Positions 18,664 through 29,420 are shown, counted from the stretch's first letter. The stretch: 64,000 nucleotides of DNA from Xanthomonas sp. (GCF_017163755.1 NZ_JAFIWC010000022.1:38478-102477); one strand, 5' to 3'. The notes: generated by a model from the sequence alone, not told the origin. Translations and numbers: made by a program.

Positions 18664-18702
18664 TACAGATGCAGATAATCTATAACTTCACCGATACAGA
18701 TG
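18664..18702. promoter_or_regulatory. Direct repeat in the MocR/phzF divergent promoter region
   Basis: TACAGATG occurs at 18664-18671 and again at 18695-18702, 31 bases apart (about three helical turns), flanking an A+T-rich TAATCTATAAC core. MocR/GabR-type regulators commonly bind direct repeats, so this is a plausible operator. The second copy overlaps the regulator's start codon. Confidence 0.5.
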
Positions 18703-20118
18703 GAGCCGCGCATGCTGCTGTACGAAACCCTGGCCGCCCAGCTGCGCGACCAGATCGGGCGCGGTGGCCTGCGTGCGGGCGACCGCCTGCCGTCGATCCG
18801 GCAACTGGCCGCGCGCCACGGCGTCAGCGCCGCCACCGCGGTGCAGGCCTGCCTGCAGCTGGAACGCGAAGGCCTGGCGCAGGCGCGCCCGCGCTCGGGC
18901 TACTTCGTGCGCGCGGCGGCGACGCTGCCGCCGCCGGCTGCGGGGCCGCGCCGGCGCGCGCCGGGCAAGGTCGACAATCCGGCGTTGCAGCGCGTGCTGG
19001 ACATGTACGCGCGCGCGGACCTGGTACCGCTGCACAGCGCCACGCCGGCGCCGGCACTGTTGCCCGGGCATGCGCTGGCCGCGGCGCTGTCGCGGCAGCT
19101 GCGCCGCAACCGCGCGACGGCCCTGGACTATGCGCCGCCACAGGGGCACGCCGCACTGCGCCAGCAGATCGCCCAGCGCTACGCGTACAGCGCCACCGCG
19201 GTGGCGCCGGACGAGGTGGTGATCACCGCCGGCACCATGGAGGCCATCAGCCTGGCGCTGCGCACCGTCACGTCCCCGGGCGACGTGGTGCTGGTGGAGA
19301 CGCCGACCTACCACGGCATCCTGCAGGCGGTGGCGGCGCTGCGGCTGAAGGTGCTGGAAGTGCCGAACCGCCCCGGCCACGGCATCGACGCCGCCCGCCT
19401 GGACGCGCTGCTCCAGCGCACCCGGGTGCGCGCTGCGGTGCTGGTGCCCAACTTCAACAACCCGCTTGGCAGCCTCACCCCCGACAGCGCCAAGCGGGCG
19501 CTGCTCGCCAGTTGCGCGCGCCACGGCACGGTGGTGATCGAGGACGACATCTACGGCGAACTGGCGTGGTCCGGGCAGCGCCCCCTGCCGCTGCGCCATT
19601 TCGACACCCACGCCAACGTGATCACCTGCGGCTCGTTTTCCAAGACCCTGGCGCCGGGCCTGCGCGTGGGCTGGCTGCTCGGCGGAGAGTGGACCGACGC
19701 GCTGGTGCGCGCCAAGTACTTCTCCACCGTCGGCAGCGCCAGCCTGGCGCAACTGGCGCTGGCCGACTACCTGGCGCGCCACGACCTGGATCGGCACCTG
19801 CGCAAGCTGCGCCGCGCCCTGGCCGACAACGGGCAGCGCCTGCGCGAGAGCGTGGCGCGGCACTGGCCGGCGGGCACCCGGGCCGGCGATCCGGCCGGCG
19901 GATTGTCGCTGTGGCTGCAGTTGCCCGAGGGGGGCAACGGCCAGGTCTTGTTCGAGGCCGCCCTGGCCGAGCGCATCGGCACCTCGCCCGGCCACCTGTA
20001 CTCCAGCCGCGGCGACTACGCCGGCCATCTGCGCCTGAGCTGCGGCCAGCCGTGGAGCCAGACGCTGGAGCGTGCGATGCGGCGGCTCGGCGCGCTGGCG
20101 GCGCGGCAAGCGGGCTGA
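18700..20118 (+). CDS. MocR-family transcriptional regulator (GntR HTH fused to aminotransferase domain)
   Basis: 472 residues. Residues about 4-75 are a winged-helix GntR domain (LRAGDRLPSIRQLAARHGVS; LEREGLAQARPRSGYFV). A linker leads to a fold-type I aminotransferase domain with NNPLG, an EDDIYGEL strand and PLP Lys315 in CGSFSKTLAPGLRVGW. Such regulators sense amino compounds or PLP. The start could be 18700 or the ATG at 18712. Its divergent position suggests it controls phzF-eamA and itself. Confidence 0.9.
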   Translation: MEPRMLLYETLAAQLRDQIGRGGLRAGDRLPSIRQLAARHGVSAATAVQACLQLEREGLAQARPRSGYFVRAAATLPPPAAGPRRRAPGKVDNPALQRVLDMYARADLVPLHSATPAPALLPGHALAAALSRQLRRNRATALDYAPPQGHAALRQQIAQRYAYSATAVAPDEVVITAGTMEAISLALRTVTSPGDVVLVETPTYHGILQAVAALRLKVLEVPNRPGHGIDAARLDALLQRTRVRAAVLVPNFNNPLGSLTPDSAKRALLASCARHGTVVIEDDIYGELAWSGQRPLPLRHFDTHANVITCGSFSKTLAPGLRVGWLLGGEWTDALVRAKYFSTVGSASLAQLALADYLARHDLDRHLRKLRRALADNGQRLRESVARHWPAGTRAGDPAGGLSLWLQLPEGGNGQVLFEAALAERIGTSPGHLYSSRGDYAGHLRLSCGQPWSQTLERAMRRLGALAARQAG

Positions 20119-20319
20119 CGCACGCGCCGGCATTCGCCGAGGGATTGCGCACCGTCTCGTCCGGCATGGCGCGCGGACCGGGGACGCCCGCCATTCAAGC
20201 CGGGCGCATGCGCCTCGCCCGCGCCCGCATCGCACCGGACCCGCAGAAAAGCCACGGCATGCGCCCGCACCGGCGCAGCGCGGCATGCGGACCGCCGACG
20301 CGGCGCGGGCGCGGCGCGC

Positions 20320-21150
20320 TCAGTCCTGCAGCGCGCGCGCGTGGTGGGCGATGTGCTCGCCGATGAAGCTGCTGATGAAGTAGTAGCTGTGGTCGTAGCC
20401 GGGCTGCACGCGCAGCGTCAGCGGATAGCCGGCGGCATCGGCCGCATCCTGCAGCAGTTGCGGCCTGAGCTGCTTGTCGAGGAACTCGTCGCCGCCGCCC
20501 TGGTCGATCAGCAATGGCAGCCGCTCGCCGGCGCTGGCGATCAGCGCGGTGGCGTCGTAGGCCTTCCAGTCGGCGCGATCCTCGCCCAGGTACGCCGCGA
20601 ACGCCTTCTCGCCCCAGGGCACCTGGCCCGGCGCGACGATCGGCGAGAACGCCGACACGCTGCGATAACGCCCGGGGTTCTTCAGCGCGACCACCAATGC
20701 GCCATGGCCGCCCATCGAGTGGCCGCTGATCGCGCGCGCGCCGGTGGTGCGGAAGCTGGCCTCGATCAGCGCCGGCAGCTCCTGCACCACGTAGTCGTAC
20801 ATGCGGTAGTGCCTGGCCCACGGCTCGCGGGTGGCGTTGACGTAGAAGCCGGCGCCCTTGCCCAGGTCGTAGCCGTCGGCATCGGCGACATCGTCGCCGC
20901 GCGGGCTGGTGTCGGGCGCGACCAGGATCACCCCGTGCTCGGCGGCATAGCGCTGCGCGCCGGCCTTGGTGATGAAGTTCTGCTCGGTGCAGGTGAGCCC
21001 GCTCAGCCAGTACAGCACCGGCAGCGCGGCGTGCTCGGCCTGCGGCGGCAGGTAGACGGCGAAGTTCATCGTGCAGCCGAGCACGGCCGAATCGTGGCGA
21101 TAGACGTCCTGCCAGCCGCCGCAGCAGGCGTGGTGTTCGATGCGTTCCAT
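20320..21150 (-). CDS. fghA: S-formylglutathione hydrolase
   Basis: 276-residue esterase-D-type alpha/beta hydrolase that releases formate and glutathione from S-formylglutathione. The triad is visible: Ser145 in GHSMGGHG, Asp221 and His254 in PGYDHSYYF. The [13 protein letters not shown] [13 protein letters not shown] segment is a family signature. It is the last gene of the leftward frmR-adhC-gfa-fghA operon; a 17-bp hairpin lies in the 107-base gap before it. Confidence 0.95.
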   Translation of the reverse strand: MERIEHHACCGGWQDVYRHDSAVLGCTMNFAVYLPPQAEHAALPVLYWLSGLTCTEQNFITKAGAQRYAAEHGVILVAPDTSPRGDDVADADGYDLGKGAGFYVNATREPWARHYRMYDYVVQELPALIEASFRTTGARAISGHSMGGHGALVVALKNPGRYRSVSAFSPIVAPGQVPWGEKAFAAYLGEDRADWKAYDATALIASAGERLPLLIDQGGGDEFLDKQLRPQLLQDAADAAGYPLTLRVQPGYDHSYYFISSFIGEHIAHHARALQD

Positions 21151-21210
21151 GGAATGGGATCCCAGATAAGGGAATGCGGGCGCACAGGCGCCGACCGCAT
21201 CCGAAGCCGC

Positions 21211-21247
21211 GTCCGCAACGCACCGCCCGTGGCGGTGCGTTGCGGAC
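21211..21247. other. 17-bp perfect hairpin between gfa and fghA
   Basis: GTCCGCAACGCACCGCC (21211-21227), loop CGT, then its exact reverse complement (21231-21247). It begins 10 bases after the gfa stop in the direction of transcription and has no U-tract, so it looks like an intercistronic processing or stability element rather than an intrinsic terminator. Confidence 0.6.
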
Positions 21248-21257
21248 ACGGCGGGTT

Positions 21258-21830
21258 TCAATGCAGCACGCCGCTCTTGCGCGCGACGTGGGTGGAAATG
21301 GCGTCCATCAACACCGGCGACAGGCAGTCGTAAGGCTCCAGCTGCAACTCGCGCAGCCGCGCGCGCACGCCGTCCATCGCTTCCGGGCGGGTGCCGCTTT
21401 CGATGATCGAGGACACGAACGCGGCGAAGCCCGGCGCCGACCAGCCCTGCTGCGGCGACAGCTCGGTATGGATGAAGTCCAGGCCGTAGAACGCATGCTC
21501 GGTGTTCTCGATGCGCCCGTACATGTGCACGCCGCAGCCGGTGCAGGCATGGCGCCGGATCGTCGCGCTGTCGTCGACCACCTTCAGCTTCTCCTCGTGC
21601 GCGGTGACCTTGACCTTGTCGCGCCCGACCACCGCTACCACGGAGAAGGTCGCCCCCTTCGGCTTCCAGCACTTGGTGCAGCCGCACGCATGGTTGTGCG
21701 CGGTCTGCGCGCCCACCTCCACCGTCACCTTGTCGCTGGCGCAGTGGCATTCCAGCGTGCCGCCCTGGAAATTCTCCGCGCCGGCGCGAACACCGCCATC
21801 CACCGCCGGATGAATCGTTACGCTGCTCAT
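21258..21830 (-). CDS. gfa: S-(hydroxymethyl)glutathione synthase (glutathione-dependent formaldehyde-activating enzyme)
   Basis: 190 residues of the GFA family, which promotes condensation of formaldehyde with glutathione. Two zinc sites are visible in [24 protein letters not shown] and [12 protein letters not shown]. Length matches family members (about 190). It sits between adhC and fghA on the same strand, 71 bases after adhC, consistent with a detoxification operon. Confidence 0.95.
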   Translation of the reverse strand: MSSVTIHPAVDGGVRAGAENFQGGTLECHCASDKVTVEVGAQTAHNHACGCTKCWKPKGATFSVVAVVGRDKVKVTAHEEKLKVVDDSATIRRHACTGCGVHMYGRIENTEHAFYGLDFIHTELSPQQGWSAPGFAAFVSSIIESGTRPEAMDGVRARLRELQLEPYDCLSPVLMDAISTHVARKSGVLH

Positions 21831-21901
21831 CTTGCCCCTCCCGGGTTGACTACAACTGTGCAGATGCGCGGAATCGGCCGCGCGCCGGACTGACCGTCAG
21901 G

Positions 21902-23053
<1,152 letters not shown>

Positions 23054-23329
23054 TTACTTGAGATAGGAACGGACCAGCATGCCCATCTCGCGCACGCGCG
23101 CGGCGCGCTGCGTGTCGGAGGTGGCGGCGTGGCCGAACTCCTCGCGGATATGCGCCTGCATCACTTCGGACATCAGCCCGTTGACCGCGCCGCGGATCGC
23201 CGCGATCTGCTGCAGCACCGCCGCGCAGTCGGCACCGCCCTCGAGCGCGCGCTCCAATGCCTCGGTCTGGCCGCGCACGCGGCGGATGCGGGCAAGGACG
23301 CGTTTCTTCTCGTGTGGCGTGTGCGGCAT
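23054..23329 (-). CDS. frmR: Formaldehyde-responsive repressor FrmR (CsoR/RcnR family)
   Basis: 91-residue four-helix-bundle repressor. Pro2, Cys35 and His60 are all present; in E. coli FrmR the Pro2 amine and Cys35 thiol are known to be cross-linked by formaldehyde, releasing DNA. Its genomic context, upstream of adhC-gfa-fghA, supports FrmR over a copper- or nickel-responsive family member. A palindrome 21 bases upstream is the obvious operator, implying autoregulation. Confidence 0.92.
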   Translation of the reverse strand: MPHTPHEKKRVLARIRRVRGQTEALERALEGGADCAAVLQQIAAIRGAVNGLMSEVMQAHIREEFGHAATSDTQRAARVREMGMLVRSYLK

Positions 23330-23349
23330 GCGCGGCGGGTCCGGGAACT

Positions 23350-23368
23350 ATACTGGGGGACAGTATAT
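23350..23368. promoter_or_regulatory. frmO: Candidate FrmR operator
   Basis: TATACTG-GGGGA-CAGTATA, a perfect 7-bp inverted repeat around a G-rich centre, 21 bases upstream of the frmR start. The A/T arms around a G/C tract are the typical design of CsoR/RcnR/FrmR-family operators, and TATACT/TATAGT hexamers could also form the -10 element. Confidence 0.8.
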
Positions 23369-23380
23369 TCCGACGCGCGG

Positions 23381-23423
23381 AAAAGAAAACGCCCGGGCCC
23401 CTCCCCTCGAGGGACCCGGGCGT
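23381..23423 (-). terminator. Rho-independent terminator of the lipoprotein gene
   Basis: On the minus strand CGCCCGGG (23423-23416) pairs with CCCGGGCG (23398-23391), the stem extends imperfectly inward, and TTTTCTTTTC follows. It separates the 23446-23919 gene from the frm operon. Confidence 0.85.
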
Positions 23424-23445
23424 CCCGGCATCGTGCCCGCAACCG

Positions 23446-23919
23446 TCAGCGGTCGGCAGGCGGCGCCGGCAAGGAAGCGGAAGCCGGCGCCGATCCGCGG
23501 TGTGCGGGCGGCGCCATGCCCTTGCCGCGCAGGCACGCGTCCAGCTTGGCGAAGTCCATGCGCGCGGCCGGCCTGGCTGCTGGCGCGGACGCGCCGCCCG
23601 CCGTGCCGGTATCGGTTTCTGTATCGGCGCCGGCCTGCGGCGGACGCGACGGCCTGCCGCCCTGCGGCGGCGGGGGCAGGCCCAGTTCGCTGGCGCAGGC
23701 CTGCAATGCGGCATCGAACGCCGGATCGTGCCGATGCATCGGCGGGCGGCGCTCGCCGCCGTCCGGCCCTGCCGCCGAGCCGTGGCCCGCGCCCGGCGGC
23801 GGGCCGTCCGCAGGCAGCGGGCCAGGGCCGGGCACGCCGACGCAGACGGTGACGCATCCGCCCAGCGAGGCGGTCAGCAACAGGGCCAGCGTGCCGCTGG
23901 CGAATCTATGCAATGTCAT
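23446..23919 (-). CDS. Putative proline-rich lipoprotein
   Basis: 157 residues; ATG at 23919 with a GGAGGAGG run about 10 bases upstream. The N-terminus ends in a lipobox, LLTASLGGC (Cys22), indicating a lipid-anchored protein. The rest is Pro/Ala/Gly-rich with two short similar blocks, DAALQACASELGLPPPPQG and FAKLDACLRGKGMAPP, each resembling the small ACMRAHGL-type repeats seen in secreted proteins. No function is assignable. A good terminator follows. Confidence 0.7.
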   Translation of the reverse strand: MTLHRFASGTLALLLTASLGGCVTVCVGVPGPGPLPADGPPPGAGHGSAAGPDGGERRPPMHRHDPAFDAALQACASELGLPPPPQGGRPSRPPQAGADTETDTGTAGGASAPAARPAARMDFAKLDACLRGKGMAPPAHRGSAPASASLPAPPADR

Positions 23920-24227
23920 GGGGCAAAGCCTCCTCCTGGTGGCGGCGTGGATGTCGGCACCGGCAGCGCGCGCCGGATGAACCCGCAGCCGGTCCGCATG
24001 CCGGCTCACGACAGGCTTCCATGCCGCTGTCGCGCGCCGTTGTCCGCGTGCGCCAGCCGGCGCGACGTGCGCGCAACGGCAGCGGTGCGGCGGTGCCTGC
24101 GTGGCCACAAGCGCGAACGGACATGACGCGCAGCGGCGCAGAGCGCCCGTCGCCCGAGCAGCACCAGCGCGTTCGCGCACGGACACAGCGCACAGCTGCG
24201 TTCCTTTGCGCACGCCGCCCGCACCGC
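23920..24227. other. Intergenic region without a recognisable gene
   Basis: About 310 bases between the lipoprotein gene and the glycosyltransferase gene. Long frames exist on both strands but are arginine/alanine-rich shadows of the G+C content with no ribosome site. The lipoprotein Shine-Dalgarno and presumably its promoter lie at the left edge. Confidence 0.5.
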
Positions 24228-25256
24228 TCACGGCAGCGGCGCGCCGACCGCGGCCACGCCCACGTCCATGCCAGGGCTGGATAGCGGCTCCCGCAACAGC
24301 ACCGCACTGCGGAAGCGCGCCGCGAACGCCGCATCGTTGTGGAGGAAATGGGCGCGCGCCGCGGCGGCCAGCTGCGCGCGCTGCGGTGCCGTCAGTGCCA
24401 GCGCGCGCTCCACGCCCGCCTCGATGCCTTCGCGATCCACATAGTGGTAGCTGGCCAGCCGCATCGGCCGCGAGCACGCCGGGGCCAGCAACAGGCCGCG
24501 CGCCGGCGTCACCAGTTCGTTCATCGGCTCGGCGTCGGTAGTCAGCGTCACCGCGCCCACGCTCATCGCCTCCATCAGGTAGTGGCCGAACCCTTCCACT
24601 TCCGACGGACACAGGTGGAACGCGTGCGCGTTCTGCAACACGCGCAATTGCGCATCGTCCAGATAGCCGATGCGGTGGTCGATGTTGCCGGCGCGTACCT
24701 GTGCGCCGGCGGTGCGTGGGTTCTGCACCACGGTCAGAGGCGGCCACTCGGGGTGGCGCGCCCAGGTATCCAGCAGCACCTGGGTGCCCTTGGCAGTGCT
24801 GCGCCCGGCCAGATGGAAGAACGCATAGCGCCGCGGCACGTCGGTATCGTAGCGGTCGCGGCTGGTGAAGCCGATGTAGCGGGTGCGACAGCCGAGCCGG
24901 CGGAACGCCAGTTCGGCGTGGCGGGTCTTGCACAGCACCGCCTCGAACCGACGCAGCGTCGGCAGCCATTTGGGCAGGAACCATTCCGGGTTCGGCACCA
25001 GCAGGTTGCGCTCGGCCAACGGCAGGCAACGCGGATAGACCCGCTCGGAGAACACCTGGGCATGCACGCGACCGTACAGCGCGCGCGCCAGCCACGCCCT
25101 GGCCTCCTGCCCCTGCCGAGTCAGCTTTCCGCGGCTGAAACCGAGCCGCTGCACACGATGCCCGCCGGCGGCCAGGGCTTGCGCCATCAGGTCGAGATCG
25201 CGACTCAGGCCGGTACCGTTGTCGCAGCTGACGATGCGGAAGAGATCGGACGCCAT
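24228..25256 (-). CDS. Glycosyltransferase, GT4-like
   Basis: 342 residues from the ATG at 25256 (ASDLFRIVSCDNGTGLSRDLD). The C-terminal half shows the GT-B retaining signature: HLCPSEVEGFGHYLMEAMSVGAVTLTTDAEPMNEL, with the E-x7-E arrangement that binds the sugar nucleotide. No membrane segment is seen, so it is probably a cytoplasmic or peripheral enzyme adding sugar to a cell-surface glycan. No adjoining polysaccharide genes identify the product. Confidence 0.8.
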   Translation of the reverse strand: MASDLFRIVSCDNGTGLSRDLDLMAQALAAGGHRVQRLGFSRGKLTRQGQEARAWLARALYGRVHAQVFSERVYPRCLPLAERNLLVPNPEWFLPKWLPTLRRFEAVLCKTRHAELAFRRLGCRTRYIGFTSRDRYDTDVPRRYAFFHLAGRSTAKGTQVLLDTWARHPEWPPLTVVQNPRTAGAQVRAGNIDHRIGYLDDAQLRVLQNAHAFHLCPSEVEGFGHYLMEAMSVGAVTLTTDAEPMNELVTPARGLLLAPACSRPMRLASYHYVDREGIEAGVERALALTAPQRAQLAAAARAHFLHNDAAFAARFRSAVLLREPLSSPGMDVGVAAVGAPLP

Positions 25257-25489
25257 GGACGTTCTGCAGCGTGAAAGGACGCCAGCGTCCGCGCCATGGG
25301 TGTCGGCGATTTGTCGTCGTTTGTCAGCGGTCGACACAATTCAGCCATGGGGCCACCGGTACCGCTGACTATGATGGCGCCGCGATCCCGCGCCCTGCAC
25401 ACATCATGGTCGGCGCGCCCGCGCCAGTTCCCCGACGGCAGCGGCCGCGTCTAGACTGGCTGCACTCCGCGCGGCCGCCCTTCAAGACC

Positions 25490-26206
25490 ATGGACATGAA
25501 ATCTTTCGTAATGGTGGTCGACGATGATCCGGACCTGCGCCGGCTCATCAGCGAGTTCCTGCAGGAGCACGGCTATCACGTGGAATCGGCGGAGAACGTC
25601 GCCGACATGCGCCGGCTGATGGCCGTGCGCCAGCCCGACCTGGTGATCCTGGACGTGATGATGCCGGGCGAGGACGGCCTGAGCGCGGCGCGGCAGCTGG
25701 CCAGCGAGCGCGGCGCGCCGGCGGTGATCATGCTCAGCGCGCTGGGCAGCGACACCGACCGCATCATCGGCCTGGAAGTGGGCGCCGACGACTACCTGGC
25801 CAAGCCGTGCAATCCGCGCGAACTGCTGGCGCGGGTGCGTGCGCTGCTGCGCCGCAGCCAGGCCGCGGCGCTGCCGCCGGAAGCGCGCGGCAACGTGTAC
25901 GAGTTCGCCGGCTGGCGCCTGGACGTGATCCGCCGCGACCTGCGCGACCCCACCGGCATCTTCATCAACCTCTCCGACGGCGAGTTCGGGCTGCTGCGCA
26001 CCTTCGTCGAGCACCCGCAGCGCGTGCTCAGCCGCGACCAGTTGCTCGACTATGCGCGCGGGCGCGACACCGAAGTCTACGACCGCGCGATCGACAGCCA
26101 GATCAGCCGCCTGCGCCGCAAGATCAACGAGCGCGTGCAGACCGAGCTGATCCGCACCGTGCGCAACGAGGGCTACATGCTGCTGCCGAGCGTCGCGCGG
26201 CTGTGA
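25490..26206 (+). CDS. OmpR-family response regulator
   Basis: 238 residues. The receiver domain has the acidic pocket at 11-13 and phosphoacceptor Asp55 (LVILDVMMPG), with the conserved Lys in AKPCNP. The C-terminal winged helix (about 140-235) ends in RLRRKINERV and IRTVRNEGYML, typical of OmpR/PhoB proteins. ATG at 25490 is chosen (a second in-frame ATG is two codons on). Its stop overlaps the kinase GTG start, giving a coupled two-component system. Confidence 0.92.
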   Translation: MDMKSFVMVVDDDPDLRRLISEFLQEHGYHVESAENVADMRRLMAVRQPDLVILDVMMPGEDGLSAARQLASERGAPAVIMLSALGSDTDRIIGLEVGADDYLAKPCNPRELLARVRALLRRSQAAALPPEARGNVYEFAGWRLDVIRRDLRDPTGIFINLSDGEFGLLRTFVEHPQRVLSRDQLLDYARGRDTEVYDRAIDSQISRLRRKINERVQTELIRTVRNEGYMLLPSVARL

Positions 26207-27747
26207 GCGCGCCCGAGCAGCGGGGCCGCCGCGGCATGTCGATCTTCGTGCGCACCTTCCTGCTGCTGCTGGCGGCGCTGCTGACCGCGCAGCTGATCGG
26301 CATCGCCCTGCTGGTGCTGCGCACGCCGGTCTACGAAATGCCGGTGCATCCGCCGGAAGTGATCGCGCTGCTGACGACCAAGATGCCCGCCGGTACGCAG
26401 ACGCTGAAAGTGCGCGACTCGGCGCACGCGCCGCTGCCCGCGCCGGGACAGATCCGCGATTCGATCGCCGAGTTCATGATGGCGAACTGGCTGGACGTGG
26501 CGCCGGAACAGGTGCGCTTCTATCGCAACGGCGACGAGAACCTGCCACGCGCGGACTTCGCGCCGGGCGAGCGGCCGCGGCGCATGCGGCTGCAATTCGC
26601 GCCGCCCGACGGCGAGGATTTCCAGCGCGACGGCATGCCGCCGCTCCCCGAGCATGGCGGGCCGCCGCAGCCTCCGATCGACGGCGCCGCGGCGCCACCG
26701 CCGCAGCCGCCGGGCGGGCCGGCGTCCAATGCCGCGTTCGGCGCGAAGATGCGCGCGATGGATTCGCGTTGGCGCGAGCGCGGCTTCGCTCCCGCATCGC
26801 CGCTGCTGGGCGGCTTCACCGCCGCGCTGCGCCAGCCCGACGGGCGCTGGCGCAGCGTGGTCTCGCCGCCGCGGCGCTTGTCCACCGCGTTCAAGACCCA
26901 GGTCGCGCTGCTGTTCGTCGCCGGCCTGCTGGCGATGCTGCCGCTGGCGTGGTGGTTCTCGCGCGCGCTGGCCGCGCCGATCCGGCGTTTCGCCGAAGCC
27001 GCCGACCGCCTCGGCCGCAACCCGGACGCTGCGCCGTTGCAGCGCAGCGGACCGAGCGAGATCGTGCAGGCCGCCGATTCGTTCAATGCGATGCAGGCGC
27101 GCCTGAACCGGCTGGTCAACGAGCGCACGCATATGGTCGCGGCGATCGCCCACGACCTGCGCACGCCGCTGGCGCGGCTGGCGTTCCGCCTGGAGGGCCT
27201 GCAGGCGCCGCTGCGCGACAAGACGCTGGCCGACATCGAGGAGATGAAGGCGATGATCTCCGCGGCGCTGGACTTCATCCACAACGACAGCCGCCGCGGC
27301 GCGCGCGCGCCGCTGGACTTCCGCCTGCTGGTGGAGAGCGTGGTCGACGACGCCAGCGACACCGGCGCCGAGGTCGACTTCGCCGCCGGCCAGGCGATCA
27401 CCCTGGACGGCGACCCGCTGTCGCTGCGGCGCATGGTGATGAACCTGGTCGAGAACGCGCTCAAGTACGGCAAGCGCGCGCACCTGCAATTGCACCGCGA
27501 AGGCGGGGACTGCGTGCTGTGGATCGACGACGACGGACCCGGCATCGACCCGGCCCAGCGCGAACAGCTGTTCCTGCCGTTCTTCCGCGGCGAGAACTCG
27601 CGCAACCGCGACACCGGCGGCATCGGCCTGGGCCTGTCGGTGGCGCACAGCATCGCGCTGGCGCACGGCGGCGAGATCGCCCTGGACAACCGCGCCGAAG
27701 GCGGCCTGCGGGTCAGCGTACGGCTGCCGTGTCAGGCGTCTGCCTGA
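26203..27747 (+). CDS. Membrane sensor histidine kinase
   Basis: 514 residues if started at GTG 26203 (GTGA overlap with the regulator), 503 from ATG 26236. Topology: one TM helix near 15-40, a roughly 200-residue periplasmic domain with a striking Pro-rich stretch (about 145-185), a second TM near 230-250, then HAMP, dimerisation/phosphoacceptor His317 in AAIAHDLRTPLARL, and the ATPase domain with NLVENALKYG, DDGPGID and GGIGLGLS. The ligand is unknown. Partner of the preceding regulator. Confidence 0.91.
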   Translation: MSAPEQRGRRGMSIFVRTFLLLLAALLTAQLIGIALLVLRTPVYEMPVHPPEVIALLTTKMPAGTQTLKVRDSAHAPLPAPGQIRDSIAEFMMANWLDVAPEQVRFYRNGDENLPRADFAPGERPRRMRLQFAPPDGEDFQRDGMPPLPEHGGPPQPPIDGAAAPPPQPPGGPASNAAFGAKMRAMDSRWRERGFAPASPLLGGFTAALRQPDGRWRSVVSPPRRLSTAFKTQVALLFVAGLLAMLPLAWWFSRALAAPIRRFAEAADRLGRNPDAAPLQRSGPSEIVQAADSFNAMQARLNRLVNERTHMVAAIAHDLRTPLARLAFRLEGLQAPLRDKTLADIEEMKAMISAALDFIHNDSRRGARAPLDFRLLVESVVDDASDTGAEVDFAAGQAITLDGDPLSLRRMVMNLVENALKYGKRAHLQLHREGGDCVLWIDDDGPGIDPAQREQLFLPFFRGENSRNRDTGGIGLGLSVAHSIALAHGGEIALDNRAEGGLRVSVRLPCQASA

Positions 27748-27846
27748 GACGGCAGCAGGCGCTTGCATCGCGGCCTAGTGGCCGAAAGCCGCCCATCGCG
27801 CGATGAATTCACGGCCGGCCGCGTCGGACGCAGCCGGCGCGCCGGA

Positions 27847-29211
27847 TCAGTATGCGAACTCGCGGAACACCTGGTCGATGTCGCCGTGCCACGCGCCGTG
27901 GTACAGCGCCAGCTTGCGCTCGGCCGCGGTCTCGCCGGCCTGCAGCATCTCCACCAGCGGGTCGAGGAAACGCGATTCGTCCTGGCCGTCGCCGTTGTGC
28001 CGGGCGCGCCGGCGCAGCCCGCCCAGCGCGATCTTCACCGACTCGGCGGCCAGGTCCTGCACCGTGCCGTGGCGGAACGGCAGCTTCAGCGCCTGCTCCG
28101 GCACGCCATCGCGCAGCGCGTGACGTTCGGCCAGGCTGAAATCCTTGACCAGGTCCCAGGCCGCGTCCAGCGCCGCATCGTCGTACAGCAGGCCGACCCA
28201 GTACGCCGACAGCGCGCACAGCCGCCCCCACGGGCCGGCATCGGCGCCGCGCATTTCCAGGTATTTCTTCAGCCGCACTTCCGGGAACGCGGTGGTCATG
28301 TGGTCGGACCAGTCGCGCAGCGTCGGCAGCGCGCCCGGCAGCGCCGGCAGCCGGCCCTGCATGAAGTCGCGGAAGCTCTGCCCGCTGGCGTCGACGTAGG
28401 TGCCGTCGCGGTAGGAGAAGTACATCGGCACGTCGAGCAGGTAGTCGACGTAGCGTTCGTAACCGAAGCCGTCTTCGAACACGAAGTCGAGCATGCCGGT
28501 GCGACCGGCATCGGTATCGGTCCAGATGTGCGAGCGGTAGCTCAGGTAGCCGTTGGGCTTGCCTTCGGTGAACGGCGAATCGGCGAACAGCGCGGTGGCG
28601 ATCGGCTGCAGCGCCAGCGACACGCGGAACTTCTTCACCATGTCCGCTTCGGTGGCGTAGTCCAGGTTGACCTGCACCGTGCAGGTGCGGGTCATCATGT
28701 CCAGGCCGAGCTGGCCGACCTTGGGCATGTAGTTCTTCATGATCTGGTAGCGGCCCTTGGGCATCCACGGCATCTCGTCGCGGCGCCACTTGGGCTGGAA
28801 GCCCATGCCCAGGAAGCCCAGCCGCAGCTCGTCGGCGACCTGCTTGACCTCGTTGAGGTGGCTGCCCACCTCCACGCAGGTGTCGTGGATCGTCTCCAGC
28901 GGCGCGCCGGACAGCTCCAGCTGGCCGGCCGGCTCCAGCGTCACCGAGGCGCCGTCGCGCAGCAGGGCGATGGTGCGCCCGCCTTCCAGCACCGGCTCCC
29001 AGCCGAAGCGGGTCAGCCCGTTGAGCAGCGCCTCGATGCCGCGCTCGCCGTCGAACGCCGGCGGGCGCAGGTCGTCCAGGCGGAAGCCGAACTTCTCGTG
29101 CTCGGTGCCGATGCGCCACTGCGCTTCGGGCTTTTCTCCGGAGGCGAGCACCTCGACCAGCTGGGCGCGGTCGGTGATCGGCGTCTCGGCAACGTGGCTG
29201 GGGCTCGACAA
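27847..29211 (-). CDS. gshA: Glutamate-cysteine ligase, plant/alphaproteobacterial type
   Basis: 454-residue enzyme for the first step of glutathione synthesis. [12 protein letters not shown] near residue 32 holds the Mg/ATP-binding Glu residues; [12 protein letters not shown], a [13 protein letters not shown] segment and the [18 protein letters not shown] region match the class found in plants and xanthomonads rather than the E. coli type. It would feed glutathione to the formaldehyde pathway and glutaredoxin encoded elsewhere in the window. No partner gene is adjacent. Confidence 0.94.
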   Translation of the reverse strand: MSSPSHVAETPITDRAQLVEVLASGEKPEAQWRIGTEHEKFGFRLDDLRPPAFDGERGIEALLNGLTRFGWEPVLEGGRTIALLRDGASVTLEPAGQLELSGAPLETIHDTCVEVGSHLNEVKQVADELRLGFLGMGFQPKWRRDEMPWMPKGRYQIMKNYMPKVGQLGLDMMTRTCTVQVNLDYATEADMVKKFRVSLALQPIATALFADSPFTEGKPNGYLSYRSHIWTDTDAGRTGMLDFVFEDGFGYERYVDYLLDVPMYFSYRDGTYVDASGQSFRDFMQGRLPALPGALPTLRDWSDHMTTAFPEVRLKKYLEMRGADAGPWGRLCALSAYWVGLLYDDAALDAAWDLVKDFSLAERHALRDGVPEQALKLPFRHGTVQDLAAESVKIALGGLRRRARHNGDGQDESRFLDPLVEMLQAGETAAERKLALYHGAWHGDIDQVFREFAY

Positions 29212-29420
29212 GGGCAGGCTCGCACAGAAGGTGAGGCGATGTGGGGACAGCCCGGCGCCATCGCAAGGGCCGCACTATAGCGTGACCGCCGCCAAGGCCA
29301 TATCGCCACCGGCGGTGTTGCAGCATTCCACCGCCCGCGGCGGTCGCGACTGAGACGCAGCCAAACATGCGCGGCGGCGCTTGCTAGGCTGAACGCCCGT
29401 CCCGGCTCTACAGGCAGCGT

